A stretch of 64,000 nucleotides of DNA, from NCBI GenBank assembly GCA_973895155.1, contig OZ316893.1, positions 8,122,001-8,186,000 of the forward strand, in the 5' to 3' direction. The notes below the pieces were generated by a model that was not told the origin of the DNA, ran no database searches, and worked only from the letters and a program-made list of their open reading frames with translations. Source of the stretch: Marsupella aquatica (Eukaryota; Marchantiophyta). Below are positions 13,201 through 25,287 of this stretch, piece after piece. Positions within the stretch are counted from its first letter, which is position 1, and each line of letters begins with the position of its first letter. Position numbers and translations under genes: made by a program.

Positions 13201-15905
13201 GGGAAGGAGGACTAGTTCCAATTAGAGATTGCTGGCCAGTCATGTCAAGAGTGAATTCTTCTCTCTCCTGCTCACACATTTTAACAAAACAATTCTCCAT
13301 TACAATTGTTCTCTTGGTGATCTGTGGTCTAACATCCCCGTCCAAAATGTCATGAACTTCACCACTTTAATTTTTTCAGACTGCAATTTCAAGAAGTATC
13401 TGAGTAAGACTAACAACATTTTGCTTTAAACATGCTAGTTCTTTGTATTTATCTTCATGGTGTGACTTGTGGGTCATAATAACATGAATAAAAGCAAATA
13501 GGTGGCTTTGTATATGTGAAACAAAAAAATCACGTTCATTAATTGTTTTAATTCTACCAGACAAAAAAGCTGAAGCAAGTTCCACAATGATCGCACTATA
13601 CTATATAGGACTGAACATAATCTTAACAAGTTCCCTTTCTTGGACTTTTTTGGAAACCCTCAAACAGAAAGACAACGCCTAGATATTCATGGGAGCTCTT
13701 TCATCTGCCAGTTCTCTAGAGAGTTGAGGCTTCTTTAGGTGAAAACCTTCACATTCAGCTCAGGTGTTTCCTCACCAAATCTTGTTGACTTTGTAAAGCT
13801 CTTGCATCATTATTATCAGGAGAGAAAAAAGGCTTCTGATTATCACTGGGCAATCCAGATGTTGAAGCACTAGCTTGAGGTGAGGCATTGTCAGCAGGAG
13901 GGTCTGGCAAAACAAGCAAGGCCATGCAGAGGTGTGTATAAAATGGCCTGTGAAAATCAGCTAAGACACAAATGTATACTTGCACAAAGAGTTTGATTGT
14001 GGTTGTGCACGATAATAGACATTGTTGGACTGTCAAAGTTTTCCTTGATAATTCATTGATGCCAGTCTCAATTTTTTCTTTGGCAAGCACCTGTTTTCTT
14101 AATGACTTCCAAGACCAGTAAACTTGATTACCAGAGTTACTGCAAATAAAAAACAATATTTTTTTGGAGTTCTTGGGCCTTTCAAAGTGTTATTGAGAAG
14201 TCCTACAGTAGGATCAAGGTAGCCTTTCAGGTTGTCTTTGCTGCTTCCTCAGCCACCAAAATTGACATCCCCGACACTTATCATATGCCCCCCAATATTG
14301 TCATTGCCCTCGTTGACAAACCTTCCCTTTAGAGTGACAGCTGAACAGCCGCAGTTGATCTTCCCAGCTCCCACTCTCTCAAGCACACGATAGATGGAAC
14401 AAGCCTCACAATGAGGTATCAGTTATCAGTCGCTCCAATCAGTTATTTAGATGTGGAAGGAACCTTCCAACTAAGCAAGGCTGCCGAGTTGAAAAAGTGA
14501 CTAGCAACATTAGCCAAGTGTTTTGTTTCCTATGAGTTTTCACTCAGCGAGGCCATCCACTCAACAAGATAAGCCAAGTGGGCTTTTCCAAAACTCGTGA
14601 AGGCCACTGGGTTAAAAATTCTTGCCGCCCAAATGCAGTTTGAATTGGGTGAGACCTTATGTGAGTTGAGCTTTACTGATATGGGTCACTGATAACCATG
14701 CGTTAGCAACCTCTCACAAACCACAAAGCAAAATTCAACTCAAACACATCATTGTAATCCTTGAGGTTATCCTCACTTGTGACGAGAAATGTCCATGGGA
14801 GTGCTGGGTGGGAGATGGATTTGATGGTAGAGAAAGACCATGTTTCAGAGGAGAAGAAGTACCTTGCGGAGGATCAAAGAAACCCACATTCGGCGATGTG
14901 CTCACGGTGGGCACCAGTGGTGAGAGACTCAGCTCACTCCTACTGGTCCTCGAAAGATTTTGGACGTGCTCACCAAATGCAGTCGTTGGCTGGGGACTGC
15001 TCGTCCTTTCATTCGCGCCAACACTTGAGTCCTCCTGATTGGCAGCTCGTTGCCCTTCAATGGATTTCCGTCTCGATGGGGAATTCGGAGCTGGAGTGCT
15101 CACACTTGACCGCCGAGATGAACCCTGCGAGAGAGCCTCCACGTTTCTCTGTTATGGCCCACAGAGATTCCAGACAAAGAAATGCAATTTGCCAGCCAGC
15201 AACTTCGGCATGATTTATTCTTCCAATTCAGTTACCATATCGAAGTTCATCTAAACTTGGACGATCAACTTTCAATGCTCTGTTTCGCTGTCCGTTAGAA
15301 TCTGTAGCGTTGAATATGCCACTTGAATAAATTTTTCAAGGGCATCAATGAGAGATTGTATTGGAGGGCAAACTGCTTGGCTATGCTGCGTCGAACCTGT
15401 GGCTAATGCCTGCTTCGGTTCCAAGTTCCAGCCTGTGATCTACATGTGGGTTGAGGCGTGAATGTGGTGTGTCTCCATATCAATCGAAACTTCGAGGGAA
15501 CAAGTTCAAATGGTGAATTAACAACCAAATTGAAAGGTCCAAGAAAGGAGTATCGGAGTTGGAGTAGTGAAAGGGTCAGGATCGTCTTACATTTGGTGAG
15601 AGGATTGCTCCGGAAAGTCTCCGTGTAGGGAGACCATCATTAGGTCTGGGAGTGGCAGAACTTGGAGGGCTGCCAAATGTTTCTCTCGACTTTCTCGTGC
15701 TCTTCCTAGAGCTGGATCCAACGTCATATCTGGACAATGATTCTTTCTTTCGAACTGGAAGTCGTCTCGTTGCAGCTGTCACACCGTCTCTTTGAGATGA
15801 AGACGCGGTACTGGATGAAAATCTCCTTGAAGGTGAGTTCGTGACAGGTTCTCGTCCCTTGTAAGCACTAGCTTGCAAATTCTTCGATATGAAAGACGAC
15901 GACAT
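4293..15905 (-). CDS. Transmembrane channel-like (TMC) family protein, about 18 exons
   Basis: A multi-pass membrane protein of the TMC family (PF07810), related to OSCA/TMEM63 and anoctamins; animal TMC1/2 are mechanotransduction channel subunits. Its role here is unknown. Exons: 15905-15591, 15148-14777, [one unresolved], 13903-13776, 13231-13084, 12524-12460, 11049-10726, 10063-9918, 9053-8942, 8686-8576, 8385-8283, 7885-7717, 7309-7162, 6956-6840, 6048-5908, 5491-5288, 4948-4748, 4466-4293. From the 13903 exon onward every junction has GT-AG and matching phase. The total is about 990 residues. The N-terminus (about 340 residues) is Ser/Pro/Arg-rich and disordered. Then come a pre-TM1 segment SLKTIENNYGSS with IRWVFLL, FTSWDFHIT before TM3, a Cys-rich loop, CTENEVGAQMLRLI, the TMC signature IVYIQALVWVGVCFSPL, and the GFCGPIP loop before the last TM. 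The C-tail is Pro-rich. Start chosen: ATG at 15905 (MSSSFISKN). The exon between 14776 and 13904 must run from phase 0 to phase 1 and was not found. Confidence 0.85.
5626..5650. repeat. C-rich homopolymer tract
   Basis: A run of C residues broken by a single G lies in a TMC intron. Its exact length is liable to sequencing or assembly error. Confidence 0.8.
7445..7476. repeat. (TGTAA)n microsatellite
   Basis: About six perfect TGTAA units lie in the TMC intron between the exons at 7885-7717 and 7309-7162. Confidence 0.9.
9190..9202. repeat. G homopolymer tract
   Basis: An uninterrupted G run lies in the TMC intron between the exons at 10063-9918 and 9053-8942. Confidence 0.8.
9316..9533. mobile_element. 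CAG...CTG-ended MITE, full-length copy in a TMC intron
   Basis: A 218-base element with long imperfect terminal inverted repeats of about 75 bases. The left arm begins CAGTTTTTAATTAA and contains CACTAAAGATGTT and TGTATTTATAAAAAT. The complement of the right arm begins CAGTTTTTAAGGACATTGTC and then follows the same order. The centre carries GACAAGTTTACCAAGGTAAC. It has no coding capacity. Related copies lie at 51051-51285 and, partly, at 49955-50127. Flanking duplication is not clear for this copy. CAG/CTG ends recall hAT-type elements, but superfamily assignment is uncertain. Confidence 0.75.
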
Positions 15906-18900
15906 GTTGCTTTTCAGCCGATCCACAATTGTTCTTTCCACCTAAAGTTTGTATCAATGCTTTAGGCCTCCGATTGTGTGATACTTTCCCTCCTCCCTAT
16001 GGTATCAGTAGCACTCTCCTACCAGACTCTCTACCGGTCATCTCTACCGGCCTTCTTTCAATTTGCAACTACCAATTTCAAATTAGTTGCAAATTGAATT
16101 TGAAACTGCAAGCTACTACGATGAGAGCTCACGAAAGACATTTCAGACAGTGCTCATTCGATCTTCATCGTGAACTCTTTTACAAGAGAACATTGACCTA
16201 CGCAAGTGATGAAACCAACGGGAGATTCATTTGAAGACCACCAAAGACCTCAAAAGTTTTGAGTGCATAGTAATGTCTCGTGGAGAGGGTCAGACGTTGA
16301 AATCTAACCAATCTAACAATAAATTTTGAACACATTATCTTCAGTGGACTAACATTTTCACGAACGAATGCAAATGAATCCTACGCTTAAAACGTTCTAT
16401 CTTCTGCCTCTACGTATGTGGAATGAAATTTGGATTTTAACTTCTCCAGATGTGTCCTCAACACAACCCAACAACTTCATAAGTGTCATACTAGTAGAAA
16501 GTTTCAGTCGACACAAATGAAATTGTCTCTCAATGTACTCATCAGTGAAAACTATGAAATGGCTTCAACATACTTACAACTTCGGATAATTCTGTGCCGG
16601 GTGGCCAGGAAGTTAGCCCAATGAACAGCTACCGTCTGGTATCAACAACAATGTCCATGTGAGAACTTCTTGATCTCCAATCCTCGCTGAATGGACCCAT
16701 ATGTTCTAGACGAGCCCTTCAATAGGAATGTAGGTTGTTTTGTGCAGGTGTTCAAATACCATTAAATCCACAACTGGTGAAATTAGAAGCTGTGGAAGGT
16801 CTAATAATCATTTTTTGTAACGACGCTTGGCACCTTTAGAGTGGTCGTTGGAGTCCACAATGTGTGGACTTGAGCAAAGGTCCATCGAGCTGACAATTAG
16901 GTTTAGTGCATGTTGAACAACTGAGATGGCGGTAGCTCAAACTTTTCCAAAACAAGTGGTGCCCGTTGTTCCATAATGGTTGATGACACAAAACAGGTGT
17001 TTGAAGCGTGGATATGATGTTGTTTTAGGTTCGGTGCTCCCAGAAGATTTTAGAGGTTCCAATGTGTGGCCCCCCTCTTTTTTTCCCTTGTTGTTTCAAG
17101 GGAGGTCCCCAGCAATAACCCCCTCGCCAGTCTGGAGTGGTGGCTTCAAGTCCCATAATCCCCTGGGGCCAACCTTGCTGTCTCAAAATTTCAAAATTTT
17201 ATGTGAGAAAACAGTGCAGTAGTTCGCCTACACAACCAAAAACAAACATACCATCACAACCGCAGTTCAAACCCTTGTCTAGGAGCATCCTCAGGAGCAC
17301 CAAAACATCAAACCTATCACATTTGCATGTTCCGATGTGTTGCCTCACGTGAAACCCATCTTAGCGCCCAAAAAGCCATCAGAACTGCAATCCAACCCCT
17401 CACAGGAGCACTAAAGTATTTAAGCCCATAAGTTTGGATTGTTCCGATGTTTTGCCTAATGTGTAAAAACCATCTTAACCAGAAAAAAACCCATTATAGC
17501 CACACCCAGCCATTTTTAATTTGTTTTTAAACATTAGCCAAGGTGGCTACTATTCTACCCACAAGCACAGGTCTGGTTATGTAATATTTTCTTCAATTTG
17601 ACAGTACTTTCTCACTATTGTAGAGTATTTCCTGGCTAACACTACCCCATAGAGTGTTGGGTGTTGGCAAATGAAACATAATTTCTAAAATTTCAGCCAG
17701 CCTGAGTATCATTAGCCTGCCTGTTTTTTTAGGTAAGTGATTGGTTAATTTTTGCCCAAAAAAAATGGCTGGCCGTACCCCATACCGTTCAGGAGCACCA
17801 AAAATTAAAACCACCCCTGCCATTAAAACTCCTGCAGCACTGTTTCAACCGTGCATTGATGCATGGAACAAAAGAAAAAGTGGCAGTGAAAACCAAACCA
17901 ATTTTGCTGGCAGGTGAAAAATTCCATACTTTGGTGAAGTATGACAACTATGTTGGGTGTATTAAACGTTGCATTTGGAGTTTTAATCTCAATGTTGAAT
18001 GCTACTATGGATAGTCCTGCAGATCAAGAGTCAGAGTCAAAAACATTCTCTATTTGATATGCAAGTTCTAATATGCTATTGCCTAAATTTGCTCTAATAG
18101 AATCAAGTCAATCAACTATGACTGAAGTTCACTCAAATGAAGGCAAGGACTGATGCATTAGTAGATTGCACTGGTCCACAAATCAAGGATTGTCTTTATA
18201 GTCAGATGTCTATTCACGAAACAAACACAGGTGAGAATTAAGCACTAACTCAGACAGTGACATTCAACATGTATTGCAACCCAGGTTTTTAGTGAGGAAG
18301 CTTTCATACATTGATGACTGAATTCCAGTGAAAGGAAGCCAACGCCATGATTTCCCCATGACAGGTCATTTTCCCTGCACCAACGAATAGACGGGTTTAA
18401 AGTTACGGTAGACAGAGTTCTCACTAGACTGCACTTGTACTGCCTGCACTAATGCAGGAAACCGTTACTCAGAACAAAAGTATTTAGTACACCACTTGCG
18501 ACAAGTAAATGGGACTCCACGATGTGGTAAAATGGGCCGTAAAAGAAGTGAAGTATTTTCAAGTTTTCAGCTTCAATGCAATAGGACTGGGCAAGAAAGA
18601 GTCATAAGCTTGAATGGGATCTCCATTGAAACTGTTGAACGGGAATTGGATCTCAAATGCTCGTTGTATACATGTGAAACATTTGTACTCTCAGAGCATA
18701 AATATATAAGTCAAGATTTTTAACTCTAAATCCATTATTATCCTTGTTCAATGCATCTTTTCTATAGATTGTATCCTATCAAGCAAAAGGTGTGGGATAG
18801 TGATCCCATCAAAGCAAAAGATGTACTCTGTATACAATTTGTGACGGCAAGTACATTGATTTCATGATCTAGAAAAGCTGGCAGTAAAAGTAAACTATTT

Positions 18901-20654
18901 TGAATATTTCAGGTTTTAAGACAATAAGAAGGTGCCAGCCAAGAGGATTTTGGATAGAGCTTACTCTTAATATTCCAGGTGTCCAAATCCCTCCACTTTG
19001 GTCAACCGTGTTTTCTTTAGTGTGGGGCAAAGTAAGGTCAGGTGGCTATCACTTGTGTCAATTAATGGAGGTATGCTAGGGAGAGGGGATTCTAGCATAT
19101 CTAATCTGGACATAGCGTTAGATCTCAAATTTGGTCCAACGTGTTTTTTCACTTTGTATAAGTAGCCAGTCCAAATATTGGGTAAGAATGACTTGTGATG
19201 AAGATTTTCAATAAAGGAAACACAGCTTTGGAGTTTGGACCATTGTGTCCAACCTAGGCAAAAAACATATCTCCCATGCCGGAGAGTCCCACAGCATGAG
19301 CTAGTTATAAGCAAGCTACCGCAATCCTTGTTTAGTCTCTTACCTAAGGAATGGTTTTAATCCACAATTTAAGAGCCCTTTGCAAGCCATAACTCTGTTT
19401 ATGGTTGTGGCGTACGTAATTCACTTTGTTTGTTTCAAAGAACAAGTATACAGTCACTGTTGTCCATTCAAGGAGGAGTTATTAAGAATGCAGAGCATTT
19501 TATCCAAAAGCAATTGACTAGTTGTACTATCAAGGACGTGTGGCAAGTGTCTTTTGATCGCTTAGTAGCAGCTCGTTACTTTGCTGGATTGCTGCATGCT
19601 GAATGCTTATATGAAGAAGCTTGAATTTTTCTAATCTATGTTTTTTTTTGTTGCCCCAACTCTGTGAGTGGCCAATCCTGTGAATGGTGTTTGGGAGCAA
19701 GTTCTAATTTTCACTGTTTCTCCCCACATAAGTGATGGGCTCATATTGAATAGAAGGCCATGATCGGGCATACTATTTGAGTACAAGACCCTGGCCTTGT
19801 GTTTTGAGGAAGACATAGCCACACCCCAACCAAAAGTAGCCACAAGGTATGCCCTCAACAGCTTGCACCCTAAAAATGAGCTTCAAACCCAAAAGAAAGG
19901 TACCATGATGATGCCAAAAGTATCCTAAGGAATATGAAAATGTTCCCCCCAAACATCTAGAAATCAACATGGGAGATAAAACGTTGGTGCTACCCAAATT
20001 ATTGGGTTAAGCCAAGACCCCACTGGATGGATGAAGAATATGGTGGACAGGATTTGGAGGTTGTAATGTGGGGCAGTATTCAGAGAGCGGGGATTTACGG
20101 AGATATGTCCAAAACCATGTATGTGTGGGCTGGACTTGGGGAGCTAGTTGGACTCTGACGCTGTTCCCAAATACGACTACCTGCCTTGCAATGAAATATT
20201 GGAAAAGTCTTGGAACGATTGCACATGAAGGCCCAAGTCAAGTATTGAGAATGATTTGCTTCACAGGCATTGTAAATGTTCATATGTTTAACAAGACACT
20301 ACTGTTTCATTCGAAGTCTTAGTCAAGTATTGAGAATGATTTGCTTGCCATGCATTATAAATATTCATGTTTTTTTACGAGGCACTACCGTCTCATGCAA
20401 GGTTAAGTCTTCCCTGAATTAAAAGCAGTGCTTTCAACCCTCATGATCACCTATACATCCTAATGCACAATGCCACAAGCCATGACTTAAGACTTGAGTG
20501 CACTGATCCTGCTTTTGAATCTAATTTATAATTTAGTTCTATTGCCACTATGGCGTGTGCATATTGCCATGTAAGCAAACTAAATAAATCTTCTACATAC
20601 ATGACTAAGCTGTTTTTGGTTACAAAATAACATGGCTGATTCAAAGTAATGTTC
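15906..20654. other. Intergenic region with decayed repeats
   Basis: No gene is recognised. The promoter and 5' leader of the TMC gene should lie just above 15905. A diverged direct duplication of about 120 bases (shared AGTTCAAACCC, AGGAGCAC and TGTTCCGATGT landmarks) lies at about 17255-17500. Open frames such as 18967-19314 (minus) have no recognisable domain and no splice-linked partner. Confidence 0.4.
20236..20408. repeat. Two-copy tandem duplication, 85-bp period
   Basis: The segment starting AGTCAAGTATTGAGAATGAT at 20236 starts again at 20321 and continues with the same order of landmarks to about 20408, with moderate divergence. Confidence 0.75.
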
Positions 20655-21449
20655 CTACTTTGTAGGATGCAGTGCTATCCTGATGAAATCTTGCTTACGA
20701 CCTGCCATTTGGGAGAAAATTTTGGATGACAGGTAGACAAGGTCATCGTCTAAATCATCGTATGCGCTTGAAGCAATGACTGTTAATGTAAAAGCTTGTT
20801 TGCTTTTACACAAATTTGTTGGGCCACCCAGGTCTTCAAAGGGTTCCATGCAAGACACTTTGATTTTACTTCCACATGGATGCGAGCCATGGAATCGGCC
20901 ACTTGACACTACAGCATACTTGTGAAGAACCTCCACATCGTATGCAAGATTTTGGGTTAAATGGAAGGGACACATTTCTGCATGGCATGTGATAAACCCA
21001 TAAAGAGATAAAAATGGCAGGCAATAATTGATGAAGTAATTTATTAAACAAACTTAGGTGGGAGTGGGTTGGAAATTTTTATGAATGTGAAGAAATCCTT
21101 TGAGCTATTCACATAAGGGGTCCTTTACACTTTCTCCCACTCCCTTACTCTAACACATACCTCACAGCACATGTTACATCACACCCATGTTGTCCTTACA
21201 CTTATTTTAGATTATGTAGTTAACAATCCACAACAGCTTCATATCACAATGTGACAATTGCATACCGTCAGGAAATCCATCAATAAAAGAAGCTGGAATA
21301 CTTGGAAGATCTGCCTTGTACTTTCCATTAAAAGATTTTGAATGTTTTCTGAATCGATGACGAGATCGAGCATCACATGAAGTACTCAAAAGCAAGAATG
21401 TCAATGTTGCACACAACACTGTGACAAATCTTGTGAGGTTCCCTTCCAT
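20655..21449 (-). CDS. Secreted EG45-like (double-psi beta-barrel) protein, two exons
   Basis: Probably an extracellular protein of the EG45-like / plant natriuretic peptide group, the expansin N-domain fold without the cellulose-binding domain. Exon 1 is 21449-21266 and exon 2 is 20977-20655. The intron is GT-AG and phase 1 on both sides, giving 168 residues. The start at 21449 gives MEGNLTRF followed by a hydrophobic core (VTVLCATLTFLLLSTSC), a good signal peptide. A basic linker follows, then a barrel region with HPCGSKIKVSC, a third Cys (LCKSK) and the closing DLVYLSSKIFSQMA, matching the family's LS..AF..IA block. The usual V-D-x-C segment is replaced by ASSAYDDLDDD, so the Asp/Cys signature is altered. 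Family placement rests on pattern only; kiwellin-like proteins are an alternative. It is separated by several kb from the neighbouring TMC gene. Confidence 0.6.
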
Positions 21450-24400
21450 AGGAAATAGGTTCTGTGGTTGATCAATCACATACGTTGATCGAGACGTTGA
21501 TTGGACCTCCACTATTAATCCAACCACTTAGCTAGTCATGATCTTTGCTTGGGCCTAATCAAGTCAAGACAAAAGTAGATAAGCATAAGACGCTAATGAA
21601 TAAGGCACAAGTCATGGCATGAACAATTTTATTACTTGACAGAAATAGGATCCTTCTTGATTTGTTTTTCTAACTAGAGTAACAAAGATTTCATTCACCA
21701 TTGCACTGATTGAATTTTCTTGTGTGGGTCAATACATATTTTAGAGGATTGATTTGGAACAACTCAAACAACATTATCAATCAGAAATTTCACCTCTTCT
21801 TGTTGTGCTTCATTGACTTGAAAATTTGCAAATCATAAAGTTTCTGTGTATAATTGTTACTTCAACCAAGTTAAGGTGAACTGTGCCATCAATGATGCAT
21901 ACAAGGTTCCCACAACACCTGGCAGCATTAGTTAGCCAGACTGTAGTTTAAATCGACCCATCATGAGTTAGTACAGTCTACAATGTCAACAACTGATTCT
22001 ATATTTATAGCCATAGTCCTCAATTTTGGGAAAAGAATCTAGTGGCTATCGAAAAGCAAACAAATAGTATTTGTAGCTCCTGCATCCTCACCCATTCTCT
22101 GTCTTTCTTACCCTAGATCAATTGCTCTCTTTCTGAGACTGCCCTCTTTTTGCTGGAGATTGGACATTCATGATTCGTGCTGAAGAAGAGAGCAAGAGAG
22201 CACTATTTATTCCTTCTATTTAATAACACCACTAGATTGCAAGAGCATGTTCTAGCATATCAATGCATGCAACACAGACATTATTGGGGTAGAAAAATTA
22301 TTTGTAACAAGATTATTCCTGTCTCCATCTAGTTATGGTTTAGGTCAATTCTCCTATTTGGTTGACGTTACTAACAAACTGAACCTAACTTCCATTCCCA
22401 AAGCAACTGTAACTGATCTTGTTACTATGACTTATCAGTGCTAAACACTACATACTATAAACAATACCACAAACACAAGTCATGGGGTGTCAGTCTCTTT
22501 GAGCTTACCCAAGACAAATCAGTTAATCTAACTTCCACTCTTAAGGTCTACCTTATTTACCCACCCTACATTAAATTGTTATGTCCCATTGTTACACCTG
22601 ATTGACTGAAAGAAGTGAAGTGTTTGGACCTCAAAATCTTGAAATGTATGTGGGGCGAGCTAGTTGGGAATAATATGGCACATCAGAGAATAAACCTCAC
22701 ATGTGTATACTTTCCTTCCGTCTTTGTAGTTTTGTCCACTGTTGTCAATCTTAAACCTATGACCAGCCTTTATGAGACCCCTTGGCCAGCAAAAGTTGAG
22801 GGTTATGAGACTAAAGTAGAAATAGGGCATGCCCAGGGGCATGTATATTACACTGCAATGCCAGATGAAAAGGGGCCCTTGTCTGTTAATTTGATGTTTA
22901 TGTTTGCCACATGTGCTACATAGTAATACTCACATCCAAATAGTATGCCTGATCCCATATGCTAATCACTATGGCAACCTCAGTTTCCATGGGTCACCTG
23001 GTCAAAAACGAAATGTAGAGTCAGGCCTGTTAAGATTGTAGCTCCTTGTGAGTCTTGTATCCCAAACAGTATGCCTTATCACATGAGATTTAGATGAAAA
23101 TTGAGCAAAACCACAATCAGGGTCTGCGCCTGATAATCCATTGGTTCCCCCATCGTTTCATTATAGCCCATAACTTCCTTAGGGCCACTGGTTATCCTGC
23201 CCCAATACTAACCATGACGCTTTACCTTATTTATCTAACCAACACTTGTTATGACCTGGCGAGAGTGATCCACGCCATGTACATGGTGGATGTGGGAAGT
23301 TGGAACCTTGGTTTTGGGTGGAGATCCAGGGGAATAATTGGAGATGTCGGGATGCCATTTTGTTGTACTTCATATAATATCCCTCCTCTACCTTTTTGTT
23401 TATGATAGCACTCTGCTTCCTAGGCATTGTGAGGTATAATGTCCCAAAAAACTACAGTAGCGCTTTAGCACAAGTTTTGAGGAGCTATTCTTGCCCATAA
23501 TGAGCACCTAACAATGAGTGGGTAGCAAGGGTAGCAAGGACTCCACACTCCCTGACAGATTTTTCACTCTAACCAGTTTTAATTCTCCTTCTCTGTTCTT
23601 CACACTTGAAGACAAACCTAAGTTGAGATTTGAGTTTCTGAAGAGACAAGTAGAGGGGAAATATGAAGATGCTTTCACACAGCCTGGCAAGTGTAGAAGA
23701 ATACCAAGAGGTTGTTGGTTTTAGAGCCTCCAAACAAATTCCTTTGACAATCTTTTTATACTACTCCTGAGCTTTACCTGGCTTACCTGCATTTTTCAAA
23801 AGGGTAGGTTCTTTGCCATTATGTGAAATTCATGTTTTTTTGGTTACTCTTTGGTCTTCCTCGGGTTTTCCCCTTGTTTTCTCCCCTTTAGAGCATCTTC
23901 AGTGGGTGTTGACCCATAACTGCTATCCATGCGACGGATGTGGGGGATGGCAGCCAGGGAAACAGGTATCATGTCCATTGGCCCCCTATCGGCAATTTTG
24001 GGGTTCATAGCCGAAGGGGGTACAGTCAACCGCTAGTTTTGCCTCAGGTGGTGACCAAATCCTTAAAGAGGTATTAACTGGGATCTTGTCTTCCGGTTAA
24101 ATGGCGCTTTGTGTTCTTTGGCAATGTGATATATACAAAGAGAAAAGTATTGAGGGGATTTAAGCTAACCTTTATTTTTTATTCTCCTATCCCCCAAACT
24201 GGTAGAAATTGCTAACATACCCCGGCCCACAACCAATTTAATTACCCCCCAGTTTGGCACCATGTCACTATACTTAACTGAGATTGCAAGCAATTGGCTC
24301 TCAGACACATGGAGGCTCGTGATTTTTTTGTGCTAACTCCCTCCAGCCTACCTTCACCATGGACCAGATTTCCCCATCCAAAACTCACTGGACCGTGCGC

Positions 24401-24880
24401 AGAAGTAGACTACTCTCTACAAGCAAAAGGTATAGTGTTCTGGCCTCCCTCATTCCTTCTTCCCCCCCCCCGCCCCCCCCCCTTACCCCATTGGAGGGGG
24501 TAGCTTGTATAGATTATGAGGCTCCATGTGACCCAGAACTCACCCTAGGGTTTAGGGCCCAGACTAATCATGTGTCATCTCAAGTCTACTGTGGTTAAAT
24601 CACATACAAAACCACCCTATGTTATACCTTAACCAGACTCCATGGTTACTTTAACCATAGTTACTGTATAGGATAACTCGGAAGGAGACTATATATAGAG
24701 ATGCACCCATTCATTTTATAGAGAATAATCTCATTATCATTTCCCACATCATTTCGCTAACACCCGATAATTAGAACCCGATAATTAGTTTTGGGATCAG
24801 GTTACTATTTTTGACAAGTCTGGAGACAAGACAGGAAAGTAAAACATCGTTTGTCCATTCTATCGGTAATCAATCTCTTC
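21450..24880. other. Intergenic region, no gene recognised
   Basis: AT-rich sequence with short frames lacking motifs on either strand. A C/G homopolymer-like tract lies near 24465-24482. The TATATATAG at 24691 followed by GAGATGCACCC and a direct repeat of ACCCGATAATTAG near 24763-24789 resembles a promoter or LTR edge, but no paired LTR was found. Confidence 0.35.
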
Positions 24881-24884
24881 TTTT

Positions 24885-25170
24885 GCATTCGTCTCTCTCG
24901 AAGCAGAGTGGAGGTTTCGGAGAGTCACCTTTAGGGTTGTCTCTCAGAGAGTGCTCTTCTCAGAGTTCCCACAGAGAGAGAGAGAGCTCCTCTTCTCAGA
25001 ATTTCTATCCGCGCGCGCGAGAGATAGAGATCTTTAGAGTTTTTCTCAGACAGAGAAAGAGATCTTAGAGTTTTTCTCAAACAGGGAGAGAGAGAGAGAA
25101 AGAGCTCCTCTTCGCAGCTCTTCTTAGAGATTCTCTCAGAGAGACGGAGCTCTTCTCAGAGTTTCTCTCT
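24885..25170. repeat. GA/CT-rich leader upstream of ABCE1 copy 1
   Basis: A stretch dominated by GAGAGA, CTCTTCTCAGAG and TTTCTCAGA motifs, repeated several times. The other two ABCE1-like copies also have a purine-rich GAGCGAGGG leader, so this is probably the former 5' untranslated region, expanded by slippage. Confidence 0.6.
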
Positions 25171-25287
25171 GCTCTGTGTCTTGTCAGCTTGGTCTGTTCG
25201 GGGTTGGGTCATTGGGTGAGGAGGAGGGTGGGGGGGGGCAATTGATTTGGCAATCGATATAAGGAGGCACGTTGCGGTGTCGTCAAG

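Noticed and set aside
13376-13585. Possible TMC exon (ELASAFLSGRIKTINERDFF frame)
   Set aside because: Open and coding-like, but no acceptor gives the required phase without an in-frame stop, and skipping it gives consistent phases from 13776 to 13231.
13920-14141. Possible TMC exon starting after TTATTTGCAG (NSGNQVYWSWKSL frame)
   Set aside because: A strong acceptor, but it needs an upstream phase that exon 2 does not supply; read in the supplied phase it begins with a stop. Left unresolved and not called.
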